From the NCBI GenBank assembly GCA_910578935.1, contig CAJTSM010000003.1, positions 110,647 to 174,646 of the forward strand: a DNA stretch of 64,000 nucleotides. Direction: 5' to 3'. This document shows positions 25,225-33,486 of the stretch, piece by piece (positions within the stretch are counted from its first letter, which is position 1; each line of letters opens with the position of its first letter). Position numbers and translations under genes: made by a program. Under the pieces are notes generated by a model, which was given only the letters and a program-made list of their open reading frames with translations, was not told the DNA's origin and did not search any database. This DNA is from an uncultured Oscillibacter sp. Its GTDB lineage: Bacteria; Bacillota; Clostridia; Oscillospirales; Oscillospiraceae.

Positions 25225-26358
25225 TCAGAAAGAACGACCTAAATTCCCGTGGAGTGCCCGAAGCAGCCGGGCAACCTCCTCCGGCGTGTTGAAATCAGAA
25301 AAACTGATTCGAACGGTACCGCTATCCAGTGTTCCGGCAGTACGATGGGCGTAAGGCGCGCAGTGAATGCCCGCCCGGACAGCAATTCCACGTTCCGCCA
25401 AAGCTGAACCGATCACTTCCACATCCTGGCCTTCCGCCGTCAAGGAAAGCACGCCGGTTTGGTTTCGCAGCCCCGGCGCAGCATAGACTTTTACGCCCGG
25501 CAGGTCCTCCAGGCCCTGAAGCGTCATCTGGGTCAAATGTTTTTCATGAGCTAATATTTTATCCAATCCTCCCCGGCGAACATACCGAACGCCAGCCAGA
25601 AGGCCCGCGATTCCCGGCATATTGAGGGTCCCGGCTTCCAGCCGGTCGGGCAGGAAATCCGGCATGATCTGCTGGATTGACTGACTGCCCGTACCTCCTT
25701 CCAGCAGCGTCCGGGTCGAAACACCTTTACCGCAGAGCAGCACGCCGGTACCTTGAGGGCCATAAAGTCCTTTATGGCCCGGCATGGCAATAAACGACGC
25801 ATCCAGCGCTTCCATCTTCAACGGCAGGATTCCTGCGGACTGGGAAGCATCGATGATGAAAGGAACCCCCCTGCTCCGGCAAATTGCGGCTATCTCCTCT
25901 ACCGGCTGGATAAAGCCAAAGACATTGGAGACATGGCTGCAAATGACAGCATTGGTATTCGGCGTGATGAGGTGGCAAAACGCTTCCGTTACTCCCTCAG
26001 CGTCAAAAAGCGGGGCGGCGGCGACGGAAATTTTTGCTCCCAGCGTTTCCAGAGGCCGTGTGACGGCATTGTGCTCATAACCGGAAACCACCGCCGTTCC
26101 TCCCGGCGGGACCAGGCTTTTAATAGCAATATTCAAAGCATGCGTGGCATTGAGGGTAAAAACAACCTGTTCCGGGTTTTTCAGGCCGAATAGTTCCGCC
26201 AGCTCCGAACGGCACTGAAAAGCCGTGTCGGCAGCCCTGGCGGCGGCAGGATATCCTCCCCGCCCCGGCGAACTCATGGACGCCAGCGCTTCCCACATGG
26301 CGGCGGCGACGGAACCAGGTTTTTGAAAACTGGTGGCTGCGCTATCAAAATAGATCAT
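25225..26358 (-). CDS. Cysteine desulfurase-family aminotransferase class V
   Basis: PLP enzyme of 377 residues in the group often annotated as cysteine desulfurase family (EF2568-like). It starts MIYFDSAATSFQKP, has SHVSNVFGF and IIDASQSAG, and the PLP-binding Lys196 in MPGHKGLYGPQGTG. The catalytic Cys region IHCAPYAHRTAG near residue 335 is present. Such enzymes supply sulfur or selenium as persulfide or perselenide. No iscU or thiI neighbour is seen; instead the DUF3343 gene overlaps its start by four bases. Confidence 0.88.
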   Translation of the reverse strand: MIYFDSAATSFQKPGSVAAAMWEALASMSSPGRGGYPAAARAADTAFQCRSELAELFGLKNPEQVVFTLNATHALNIAIKSLVPPGGTAVVSGYEHNAVTRPLETLGAKISVAAAPLFDAEGVTEAFCHLITPNTNAVICSHVSNVFGFIQPVEEIAAICRSRGVPFIIDASQSAGILPLKMEALDASFIAMPGHKGLYGPQGTGVLLCGKGVSTRTLLEGGTGSQSIQQIMPDFLPDRLEAGTLNMPGIAGLLAGVRYVRRGGLDKILAHEKHLTQMTLQGLEDLPGVKVYAAPGLRNQTGVLSLTAEGQDVEVIGSALAERGIAVRAGIHCAPYAHRTAGTLDSGTVRISFSDFNTPEEVARLLRALHGNLGRSF

Positions 26359-26606
26359 GCTTCCACCTCCTGGTAGAGCCCCTTTTGAAACATAAATATT
26401 TGAACGGGGTCCAGGCCGTCCCTGTGGAGGGCAGTCAGGGCCTCCGGCAGATCCGAAACCGCTATGCGCACAGCGTAAGCGCAGCCCATATCCGTCAGGT
26501 CCCTGGGGGGCCGGAAGATATGGCAGCGAATGCCCGCCCGCCCCAGGGATTTCTGCATCCGCTGGGCGTAAGTTACGGAGCGGGCGAGAATGATATAGTG
26601 CTCCAC
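26355..26606 (-). CDS. DUF3343 protein, putative Se/S carrier-like
   Basis: An 83-residue protein matching DUF3343 (EHYIILARSVTYAQRMQKSL, then GCAYAVRI). Members are small ferredoxin-fold-like proteins thought, mainly from gene neighbourhood, to carry sulfur or selenium. The GTG at 26606 is preferred because AGGAGG lies seven bases upstream; a GTG at 26612 is almost on top of that site. The four-base overlap with the desulfurase-like gene argues that they act together. Confidence 0.82.
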   Translation of the reverse strand: MEHYIILARSVTYAQRMQKSLGRAGIRCHIFRPPRDLTDMGCAYAVRIAVSDLPEALTALHRDGLDPVQIFMFQKGLYQEVEA

Positions 26607-26664
26607 AAACACTCCTCCTTTCTCTCCTATACTATGGGGCTGGGAGCGAAAGGTGCCAGAACGT

Positions 26665-26690
26665 GAAAACGCCCCGCCGGAGGGCGGAGC
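26665..26690 (-). terminator. Terminator after ispF
   Basis: On the minus strand a GC-rich stem (GCTCCGCC / GGCGGGGC, one mismatch) is followed by GTTTTC. It is short but correctly placed after the carD-ispD-ispF unit. Confidence 0.65.
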
Positions 26691-26712
26691 GGCAAACGCT
26701 ATTTATTCGAGC

Positions 26713-27201
26713 TCAGATGTAAATCCGTTCCACCAAAGCCACGGCATGGGCCGCCATGCCAGAGCCCTTCCCGGTGAAACCCAAGCCCTCTTCAGTAGTA
26801 GCCTTAACGTTGATCCGTTCCGGCTCAAGCCCCAGGGCGGCGGCAATCTTCTCCTCCATTTGCGTTTTATAAGGGGTGACTTTTGGCGCTTGAGCCAGCA
26901 GCGTAACATCGATATTCACTACGGCAAAACTCTTTTCCCCCAGAAGACGGCCCACCTCCTTCAGCAGTTTTAGACTGGAAATTCCCTTGTAGGCCGGGTC
27001 CGTGTCCGGAAACAGCTTTCCGATATCCCCCAGCCGGGCGGCTCCCGCCAGGGCATCCATGATGGCATGGAGCAGCACGTCCGCGTCAGAGTGGCCTAAA
27101 AGGCCCTTTTCCCAAGGAATTTCCACGCCGCCCAGAATCAGTTTCCGGTCCGGGACCAGGCGGTGAACATCGTAACCGTGCCCTATCCGCAGATTTGTCA
27201 T
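26713..27201 (-). CDS. ispF: 2-C-methyl-D-erythritol 2,4-cyclodiphosphate synthase
   Basis: Fifth enzyme of the MEP isoprenoid pathway. The 162-residue product has the metal-binding GHGYDVHRL at residues 8-16, HSDADVLLHAIMDAL and the C-terminal KATTEEGLGFTG. Full length. It overlaps ispD by four bases, so the two successive pathway enzymes are translationally coupled. Confidence 0.97.
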   Translation of the reverse strand: MTNLRIGHGYDVHRLVPDRKLILGGVEIPWEKGLLGHSDADVLLHAIMDALAGAARLGDIGKLFPDTDPAYKGISSLKLLKEVGRLLGEKSFAVVNIDVTLLAQAPKVTPYKTQMEEKIAAALGLEPERINVKATTEEGLGFTGKGSGMAAHAVALVERIYI

Positions 27202-27929
27202 CGTCCTTCCTCCCGTGCCTTCACAATGGCCTCCGCCAAAATCATATCCATAGGTGTGGTGATTTTCAGGTTCTCTTCCTCACCCTCCACCAAAAAGACC
27301 ACCTTCCCCAGCCTCTCCACAGCAGAGGCGTCATCCGTGACGGGGGACCCCTGCTCCAGGGCGGACTGAAGCGCCGCCTTCAACAAACTGGCTTCAAAAA
27401 CTTGGGGTGTTTGGGCAGCCCGAAGCCGTGTCCGCTCCAAGGTTTCGGCCACACCTCCGTCCTCCCGAACCGTTTTCACCGTATCCTTTATCTCCACGGC
27501 GGGAACTGCGGCGGCACAGCGGGCGGCGGCGGAGACTACGCGATCAATCAGCTCCGGTGTCACAAGCGGACGGGCACCGTCCTGCACCGCCAGCAGCTCC
27601 ATCCCCGGCGACGCCTCCAGCGCCGCCAGCAGCACGGAATGGACCCGGTTTTCTCCGCCTCGGACCACTTTCGTGCATTTTGATATTCCATAGGTTTTGC
27701 AGAGCTGAGATATCTCCAAAATATCCTCTTCCCGGGCGGCGACAATGATCTCGTCCACACTTCCGGCCACCTGGAGAGCCGCCAGAGTCCGAACCAGCAC
27801 CGGCACGCCCTCCAGCGGCTGAAGCAATTTATTTACACCGCCCATCCGGGTAGAACTGCCTGCTGCCGCCACTAAAGCGGCACAGCAAGGCCTGCGGGCC
27901 TCCCGCGCTTTTTTTAAAAACGGCAGCAT
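27198..27929 (-). CDS. ispD: 2-C-methyl-D-erythritol 4-phosphate cytidylyltransferase
   Basis: Third enzyme of the MEP pathway, transferring CMP to methylerythritol phosphate. The 243 residues have the nucleotidyltransferase loop AAGSSTRMGGVNKLL, the QDGARPL motif and a late TDDASAVE. The ATG at 27929 is chosen because GAGAGG lies nine bases before it, whereas the ATG at 27938 abuts that site. Located after carD as in many Firmicutes. Confidence 0.95.
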   Translation of the reverse strand: MLPFLKKAREARRPCCAALVAAAGSSTRMGGVNKLLQPLEGVPVLVRTLAALQVAGSVDEIIVAAREEDILEISQLCKTYGISKCTKVVRGGENRVHSVLLAALEASPGMELLAVQDGARPLVTPELIDRVVSAAARCAAAVPAVEIKDTVKTVREDGGVAETLERTRLRAAQTPQVFEASLLKAALQSALEQGSPVTDDASAVERLGKVVFLVEGEEENLKITTPMDMILAEAIVKAREEGR

Positions 27930-27959
27930 CGCAAACATCCTCTCCGCCCCAGCTGGGCT

Positions 27960-28457
27960 TTACTGTGGGACCGGCGCTTTCTGCATAACCGCATGATCAA
28001 GCCGCGCTTCCGCGTCTTGATAAGCGCAGCCCTCCACCAGCGCAATTTCAGAAACAATGATCTGCTTTGCGCTGTGAAGCATTTTTCGCTCTCCCGTAGA
28101 AAGGCCCCGGCGGGAATCCCGCCGCATCAAACCTTTTACCACTCGGGCAACCTCATTGAGGTCCCCGCTTTTTAACCGGAGAAGGTTTTCTTGATAACGC
28201 TTGTTCCAGTTTGTGCTGGACTCTACCTCCAACGCGGGGATTCCGGCGAAGAACGCCTCCGCCTCCGTTGGAGAGATGATGGACCGGATGCCAATAGACT
28301 GGCAGTTAGCGGTAGGAATCTTCAAGACCAGGCCGTCAACCGGCATTTTGAACACATAGTACTCTTTCATCGCGCCCGCTACTTTTTCCTGAATCACATC
28401 ATCGATGACACCTGCCCCGTGCATGGGATGCACGATCAGGTCCCCGATTTGGAACAT
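27960..28457 (-). CDS. carD: CarD/CdnL-family transcription regulator
   Basis: The 165-residue product has an N-terminal Tudor-like RNA polymerase-binding domain (MFQIGDLIVHPMHGAGVIDDV) and a helical C-terminal DNA-contacting domain (about 75-160). CarD-type proteins bind the polymerase beta subunit and stabilise open complexes. The start at 28457 follows AAAGGGGTG and matches the family N-terminus. It is 30 bases upstream of ispD and probably co-transcribed. Confidence 0.92.
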   Translation of the reverse strand: MFQIGDLIVHPMHGAGVIDDVIQEKVAGAMKEYYVFKMPVDGLVLKIPTANCQSIGIRSIISPTEAEAFFAGIPALEVESSTNWNKRYQENLLRLKSGDLNEVARVVKGLMRRDSRRGLSTGERKMLHSAKQIIVSEIALVEGCAYQDAEARLDHAVMQKAPVPQ

Positions 28458-28650
28458 GGACACCCCTTTCTCTGTCGCGGCCTCTGCCGCTGTGTTGTTT
28501 GCCTCTTGATACACCTGATTCCATGCTGGTTCTAGTTCCGTGCTAATATTTTCAATTCCATGCAAAGACTGCCCTGGGTAGGGGCTGCTGTCCAACGAAG
28601 TTCCTATGAGACAAACACCACACAGCAGAGGCCCCGCAGAGAGCGGCGGC

Positions 28651-29997
28651 TCAGCGTTTGTTGGAACGCCGCCAGATGTGCATTTTTTCCGCCTCGGCGA
28701 TCAGTTCCTCCCGGAACTGGGGATGAGCCAAACCGATGAGGCCCTCCGCCCGCTCCCAGGTGGATTTGCCTTTGACGTTGAATTTACCATACTCCGTCAC
28801 GATCCAGTGGAGGTTCGTCCGGGTTGCCGTGACCACAGAGCCCTCCACCAAAGTGGGCCGGATACGGGATTTCAGCTGGCCGGACTTCTTATCCATAAAG
28901 GAAGAGGAGCAGCAGATGAAGCTCTTGCCGCCCTTGGCCAGATACGCACCCATAACGAAGTCCTGCTGTCCGCCGGCGCCGGAAATATGGTTGATACCGG
29001 AGGATTCGGAGGACACCTGCCCGTAAAGGTCAATATCCACCGCGCCGTTGATGGAGGTGAATTTGTCAATCTGGGACACCCGGGCAATGTCGTTGACATA
29101 GCTGACCGGCGCGGCCATGCACTCGGGGTTGTTGTTCAGGAAGTCATAGAGCTTCTGGGTCCCGGCCGCGAAGGCATAGGTCTGCCGGCCCCGGTCAAAA
29201 GGTTTGCACGCGCCGGTGATGCGGCCCGCCATAGACATGTCCACGAAGGCGTCCACGTACATTTCGGTGTGAACGCCCAGATCCTTCAGATCAGACTCGG
29301 CAATCATCTTGCCGATGGCGCTGGGCATGGAGCCGATGCCCAGCTGGAGGCAAGCGCCGTCCTCGATTTCCGGCACCACCAGATTGGCCACTGCCAAATC
29401 CACCTCGGAGGCCGCGGAGGCCCCTCCCAGGATCTCCATAGGGGGATTCTCCCCCTCCACCACCATGGTCACGTCACTGATATGTACGCAGTTCTCAAAA
29501 CCGCCCAGGCAGACGGGCATGTTCTTATTAACCTCAACAATGACGGTTTTGGCGCAGTCGCACACCGCTTTCAGGTGGGAGCCCCCGGGGCCGAAGTTAA
29601 ACCAGCCGTGCTCATCCATAGGAGCCACCTGGAACATGGCCACGTCCAGGGTCTTGATGCAGTCCCGGTAATAGCCCGGCAGTTCGGAGTAACGCAGGGG
29701 AATGTAATAGGCGAAGCCCTCCTTAATGGCCTTCCGCTCAATGCCGCTCATATGCCAGGAGTTCCAGGAAAAGTGACTGGCGGCGTCCGGCACGTCGAAG
29801 ATCGCGGGACGGCGGGTCAAAATACCGCCCCGGATGTTCACGTCCGTCAATTCCCCCATCCGGGCGGCCAAAGCCTTGTCCAAGGCATTGGGAGAGCAGA
29901 CCGTCCAGCCATAGTCCAGCCAGTCACCGGACTTGACAGCCTTGACAGCCTCGGCGGCACTGGCCAGCTTCTGGCGGTATTCCTCCTGATAGCTCAT
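28651..29997 (-). CDS. but: Butyryl-CoA:acetate CoA-transferase (acetyl-CoA hydrolase/transferase family)
   Basis: It moves CoA from butyryl-CoA to acetate, the last step of butyrate formation in many gut Clostridia. The 448 residues show the family fold: GGSHLKAVCDCAK, QLGIGSMPSAIG, the likely catalytic Glu245 in VHTEMYVDAFVDM, and SGAGGQQDFVMGA. A close relative, 4-hydroxybutyrate CoA-transferase, has the same motifs, so the exact acyl substrate is inferred. The ATG at 29997 follows GGAGGAATC; an ATG at 30012 overlaps that site. It has its own strong promoter. Confidence 0.82.
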   Translation of the reverse strand: MSYQEEYRQKLASAAEAVKAVKSGDWLDYGWTVCSPNALDKALAARMGELTDVNIRGGILTRRPAIFDVPDAASHFSWNSWHMSGIERKAIKEGFAYYIPLRYSELPGYYRDCIKTLDVAMFQVAPMDEHGWFNFGPGGSHLKAVCDCAKTVIVEVNKNMPVCLGGFENCVHISDVTMVVEGENPPMEILGGASAASEVDLAVANLVVPEIEDGACLQLGIGSMPSAIGKMIAESDLKDLGVHTEMYVDAFVDMSMAGRITGACKPFDRGRQTYAFAAGTQKLYDFLNNNPECMAAPVSYVNDIARVSQIDKFTSINGAVDIDLYGQVSSESSGINHISGAGGQQDFVMGAYLAKGGKSFICCSSSFMDKKSGQLKSRIRPTLVEGSVVTATRTNLHWIVTEYGKFNVKGKSTWERAEGLIGLAHPQFREELIAEAEKMHIWRRSNKR

Positions 29998-30082
29998 AGT
30001 TGATTCCTCCATGGTAATTAATGTTCAGTCTTTCGTTAAAGTGTAAAAGATAGATTCTTGTGGTATGACATCTACGTTCAAT

Positions 30083-30111
30083 AGTATATCATCCTTTGGA
30101 AAATATTGCAA
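30083..30111 (-). promoter_or_regulatory. Sigma-A promoter of the CoA-transferase gene
   Basis: Minus strand TTGCAA, 17-base spacer, TATACT, with an approximately 80-base AT-rich leader before the gene. The whole stretch is notably AT-rich against its surroundings. Confidence 0.7.
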
Positions 30112-30144
30112 CGTCAAAACGTGAAAAAAATAACATGTTTTTTC

Positions 30145-30180
30145 AAAAAAAGGGACAAACCTCGCGGCTTGCCCCTTTCT
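30145..30180 (-). terminator. Terminator after ispH-rpsA
   Basis: On the minus strand AAAGGGGCAAGCC / GGTTTGTCCCTTT, with two mismatches and a 4-base loop, is followed by a run of seven T. It ends the xseA-to-ispH/rpsA unit. Confidence 0.85.
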
Positions 30181-30208
30181 TTTTAAAATCTTTGCGGTTT
30201 GTGGAAAC

Positions 30209-32167
30209 TTACTCCTCCACCTCGTCCTCCATGGGCTCCTCCACAGAGGGGGCCAGCAGGGCGCGGATGGACAGGGAAATCTTCTTCCGCTCCTCGTCAA
30301 CAGCCGTAATTTTCGCGTCCACCATCTGGCCTTCGGACAACACATCCTCCGGCTTTTCGATGCGGCGGTCGGCAATCTGAGAGATGTGAATCAGGCCGTC
30401 CACGCCGGGGACCACTTCGGCAAACGCACCGAAGCTCATCAGCTTGACTACCCGGACGGAGGCCACATCGCCCACGGCATACTTGTCCATAAATACCTGC
30501 CAGGGGTCCACATTGTGATCCTTCACACCCAGGGAAATCTTCCGCTTTTCAGGATCAAAGGAGATAACATAGACCTCCATGGTATCCCCAACTTTGCACA
30601 CCTCGGAAGGAGTCTTAATCCGGCTCCAGCTCAACTCCGAGATATGTACCATGCCGTCCACGCCGCCGATATCGACGAATACGCCGTAGCTGGTCATGGA
30701 TTTCACCGTTCCGGTGTAGCGCTTGCCCACTTCAATGTTGGCCCAGATTTCCTCCTGAGCAGCCCGGCGGGCTTCATCAGAGACAGAACGGATCGAACCC
30801 ACCACCCGCCGGCGGGCCCGGTTTACTTCGGTAACCCGGAGCTGGACCTTCTGGCCCTTCATGGCGGAGAGGTCGGCGCCCCGGGGCTGGCCGCTCTGGG
30901 AAGCGGGAACAAACACCCGCACGCCCTTGACGGACACCACGATGCCACCTTTGTTCTCCTCGGTGACGGTACCTTCCATCACGGTTTTCTCTTCCACAGC
31001 CTGCTCAATGTTCTCCCAGACCTTCACGGCATCCAGCCGCTTCTTGGAGAGTTCGGCATAACCCTCCACATCATTGACGCGGACAATGTACGTTTCGATC
31101 TCGTCGCCCACCTTCACCACGTCCTCAGGCTTGGCGTTGGGGTCGTCGGACAATTCGCTGAACTTGATGTAGGCCGCCTGTTTGGCGCCTACATCCACCT
31201 GCACCTCCGTCGGGGTGATGGCGGTGACGATGCCGGTTACCTTCTCTCCTGTATTTAAAGTTTTGAAGGACTGGTTCAGCAGTTCCTCAAAGGACTCCTC
31301 GTTGTTCTCCACCGCTTTGATTTCTTCACTCATGGCTGCATATACCTCCTTAATAATGCCCGCTGGCGTGGAAGCACCGGCCGTAAGGCCCGCAACAGAA
31401 CAACCACTGAAAAAATCCGGCGGGAGCTCGTCCGCGTTTTCAACCTGGAGCACACGGGAACAGCTCTCCTTACAAATTTCCGTCAAATGTTTGGTGTTGG
31501 CGCTTTTACGGTCTCCTACCACGACCATGACGTCCGCTTTCGCGGCGAGAATGGCCGCTTCAGACTGACGCTTATGCGTAGCGGTACATATTGTATCAAA
31601 TTTTTTTGCGTTTGTACACTCTTTTTTTACGATTTTCCAAGAAGTTTCAAAAAGTTCACGAATACTAGTGGTTTGTGCAACAAGCGTCACCGGCGTTTCC
31701 CGGGCCTTCGGGTCCTGCTTCAGCCAATCTGCCACAGCCTCCGGGCCGCTGAAAATCAAGGGATGTTTACAGCGGCTGGCAATCCCGGCTACCTCAGGAT
31801 GCGCCGCGTCGCCGATGATGACAGGGGTTCTGCCCTCTTCCTCCGCCTGGGCTGCCAGAGTCTGAATGCGGCGGACATTGGGACAGGTGGCGTCCACGCA
31901 GCGGACGCCGCGAAGCTCCAAATGGTCCAGCACTTGCTTTAATTCCCCATGAGAACGAATAACCACCGTGTCTCCATTCTGTAAAGCATCTATACTTTCC
32001 GCCTTATGAATTCCAATGCTTTTTAGTTCTTCTACAACATGAGCATTGTGGATGAGATCCCCCAGCATCCAGCAGCAGCCGGTTTCCAGTGCCGTTTCCC
32101 GGGCCAGCTCCACGGCTCTTCGGACACCGTAGCAAAATCCGGCGCTCTTTGCCAGCAGCACCTTCAC
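30209..32167 (-). CDS. ispH-rpsA: Fusion of HMBPP reductase (IspH) and ribosomal protein S1
   Basis: A 652-residue fusion. Residues 1-285 are IspH, the 4Fe-4S reductase ending the MEP pathway, with cluster cysteines in AGFCYGVRRAVELA (Cys12), DATCPNVRR and the CTATHKRQ region, plus TAGASTPAGIIKEV. Residues about 300-635 hold four S1 RNA-binding repeats, as in ribosomal protein S1; the third and fourth are the most typical (TSYGVFVDIGGVDGMVHISEL). No stop codon or start lies between the parts. This fusion is known in several Clostridia. It overlaps plsC by four bases. Confidence 0.95.
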   Translation of the reverse strand: MKVLLAKSAGFCYGVRRAVELARETALETGCCWMLGDLIHNAHVVEELKSIGIHKAESIDALQNGDTVVIRSHGELKQVLDHLELRGVRCVDATCPNVRRIQTLAAQAEEEGRTPVIIGDAAHPEVAGIASRCKHPLIFSGPEAVADWLKQDPKARETPVTLVAQTTSIRELFETSWKIVKKECTNAKKFDTICTATHKRQSEAAILAAKADVMVVVGDRKSANTKHLTEICKESCSRVLQVENADELPPDFFSGCSVAGLTAGASTPAGIIKEVYAAMSEEIKAVENNEESFEELLNQSFKTLNTGEKVTGIVTAITPTEVQVDVGAKQAAYIKFSELSDDPNAKPEDVVKVGDEIETYIVRVNDVEGYAELSKKRLDAVKVWENIEQAVEEKTVMEGTVTEENKGGIVVSVKGVRVFVPASQSGQPRGADLSAMKGQKVQLRVTEVNRARRRVVGSIRSVSDEARRAAQEEIWANIEVGKRYTGTVKSMTSYGVFVDIGGVDGMVHISELSWSRIKTPSEVCKVGDTMEVYVISFDPEKRKISLGVKDHNVDPWQVFMDKYAVGDVASVRVVKLMSFGAFAEVVPGVDGLIHISQIADRRIEKPEDVLSEGQMVDAKITAVDEERKKISLSIRALLAPSVEEPMEDEVEE

Positions 32168-32799
32168 AGCGGCTTCCCTCCCACGGCCTGACCGCCTAGA
32201 GCGTAAGCCGCTTCCAGCAGATCATCCGCGATTTTCTGCATCTCCTCAGAGGTGCCCCGCCGGCCGGTATAATGAGGCTCATAGGGTTCGCCGAAAATGA
32301 TGCGGGTCTTATGAAACAGCTTTTTCTCTCCGTCTACAAAGACCGGGACCAGCGTGGCCCCGGTTCGGACGCCGATCATAGCGGCTCCGGCTTTGGCTTG
32401 GGGAGGCAGCCCGTCTATGTAACCCACACCGTTGCGGATCGTGGTCCCTTCAGGGAAAATCAGCAGGTTATCACCATCTTTCAAGACCTGAATGGCGGTG
32501 CGAACAGTACTGATGTCGTTATTTCCCCGGCTGACTGGGAAGGCTCCCACTTTTTTCAGCAGCCAGCCTAAGAGGGAATTTTGAAACAACTCCTCCTTCG
32601 CCATGATGTGCAGCCGGTAATTGACCGGCAGCCGGAGGGCTACTAAAATCGGATCCCAGTTGCTGGAGTGATTGGGACAGAGCAGCGCGCCGCTTTTGGG
32701 CAGCCTCTCCATGCCCTCGACAGAAGTCGGGTGAAGGACCCGCGTAACAAAGCCCACAACATAGTAAATAAAAATAAACAAACGATTGAAGGGTTTCAT
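32164..32799 (-). CDS. plsC: 1-acyl-sn-glycerol-3-phosphate acyltransferase
   Basis: Phospholipid synthesis enzyme that acylates lysophosphatidic acid at the membrane. The 211-residue product has an N-terminal membrane segment (LFIFIYYVVGFVTRVL), the catalytic NHSSNWDP (HX4D) and the FPEGT substrate-binding motif. It overlaps cmk by four bases and ispH-rpsA by four, in the common Clostridia order cmk-plsC-ispH. Confidence 0.93.
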   Translation of the reverse strand: MKPFNRLFIFIYYVVGFVTRVLHPTSVEGMERLPKSGALLCPNHSSNWDPILVALRLPVNYRLHIMAKEELFQNSLLGWLLKKVGAFPVSRGNNDISTVRTAIQVLKDGDNLLIFPEGTTIRNGVGYIDGLPPQAKAGAAMIGVRTGATLVPVFVDGEKKLFHKTRIIFGEPYEPHYTGRRGTSEEMQKIADDLLEAAYALGGQAVGGKPL

Positions 32800-33473
32800 A
32801 GGTCTGTCCTTTCCCGAATGATTTTCAGCAGTGCCTCTAAGCTCTGCTGAAAATTCAACGCAGAGGTGTCTAACAGAGCCGCGTCCTCCGCTCGCCGCAG
32901 AGGTGCGGCTTCCCGGTGAGTGTCCTGAAAGTCCCGCTCCTCAATCTCTTGAAGGACCTCGTCAAACGGCTGAGGCGTTCCCCGCTCTATCAGCTCCCTG
33001 CAACGGCGTTCCGCCCGGACTTTCGCAGAGGCAGTCAGGAAGATTTTCACTTCGGCATCTGGCAGCACCACCGTACCAATATCCCGGCCATCCATAATAA
33101 CATGGTTCTTTCGAGCCAGCCCTCTTTGAGTTTCCAGCAGATACGCCCGAACGACCGGCAAAGCGGATACGGCGGAAGCATAACGAGAAATCTCCGGCAG
33201 GCGGATCACCTCACTGACATCCCGGTCATTCAGCAGCATACGCTGTCCCCCGGACACATCATAGCGCAGCTCCAGCCGCACTTCCGGAAGAATTTCCGCC
33301 ACAGCGGTTTCCTCTCCAGGGTCAATCTTCTGATCCCGGACATAAAGCCCAATGGTTCGATAGATCGCACCGGTATCCACATATAAATAGCCCAATGCGG
33401 CGGCGGCGGCACGAGCCAGCGTGCTTTTCCCTGCGCCGGAAGGTCCGTCGATCGCGACGCGAATGGTATGCAT
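32796..33473 (-). CDS. cmk: Cytidylate kinase
   Basis: It phosphorylates CMP and dCMP. The 225 residues begin MHTIRVAIDGPSGAGKST (P-loop), with GAIYRTIGL, the CMP-specific MDGRDIGTVVLPDA and a lid rich in arginines. The ATG at 33473 follows AGGAGG. The in-frame sequence further upstream belongs to the overlap with the flavoprotein gene and is not coding for this protein. Confidence 0.96.
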   Translation of the reverse strand: MHTIRVAIDGPSGAGKSTLARAAAAALGYLYVDTGAIYRTIGLYVRDQKIDPGEETAVAEILPEVRLELRYDVSGGQRMLLNDRDVSEVIRLPEISRYASAVSALPVVRAYLLETQRGLARKNHVIMDGRDIGTVVLPDAEVKIFLTASAKVRAERRCRELIERGTPQPFDEVLQEIEERDFQDTHREAAPLRRAEDAALLDTSALNFQQSLEALLKIIRERTDL

Positions 33474-33486
33474 AGGGAACCTCCTT

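Noticed and set aside
28606..30003. A 465-codon open frame on the plus strand opposite the CoA-transferase gene
   Set aside because: It mirrors the real gene in a GC-rich genome, has a His/Gly/Leu-rich product without domain features and no ribosome binding site.
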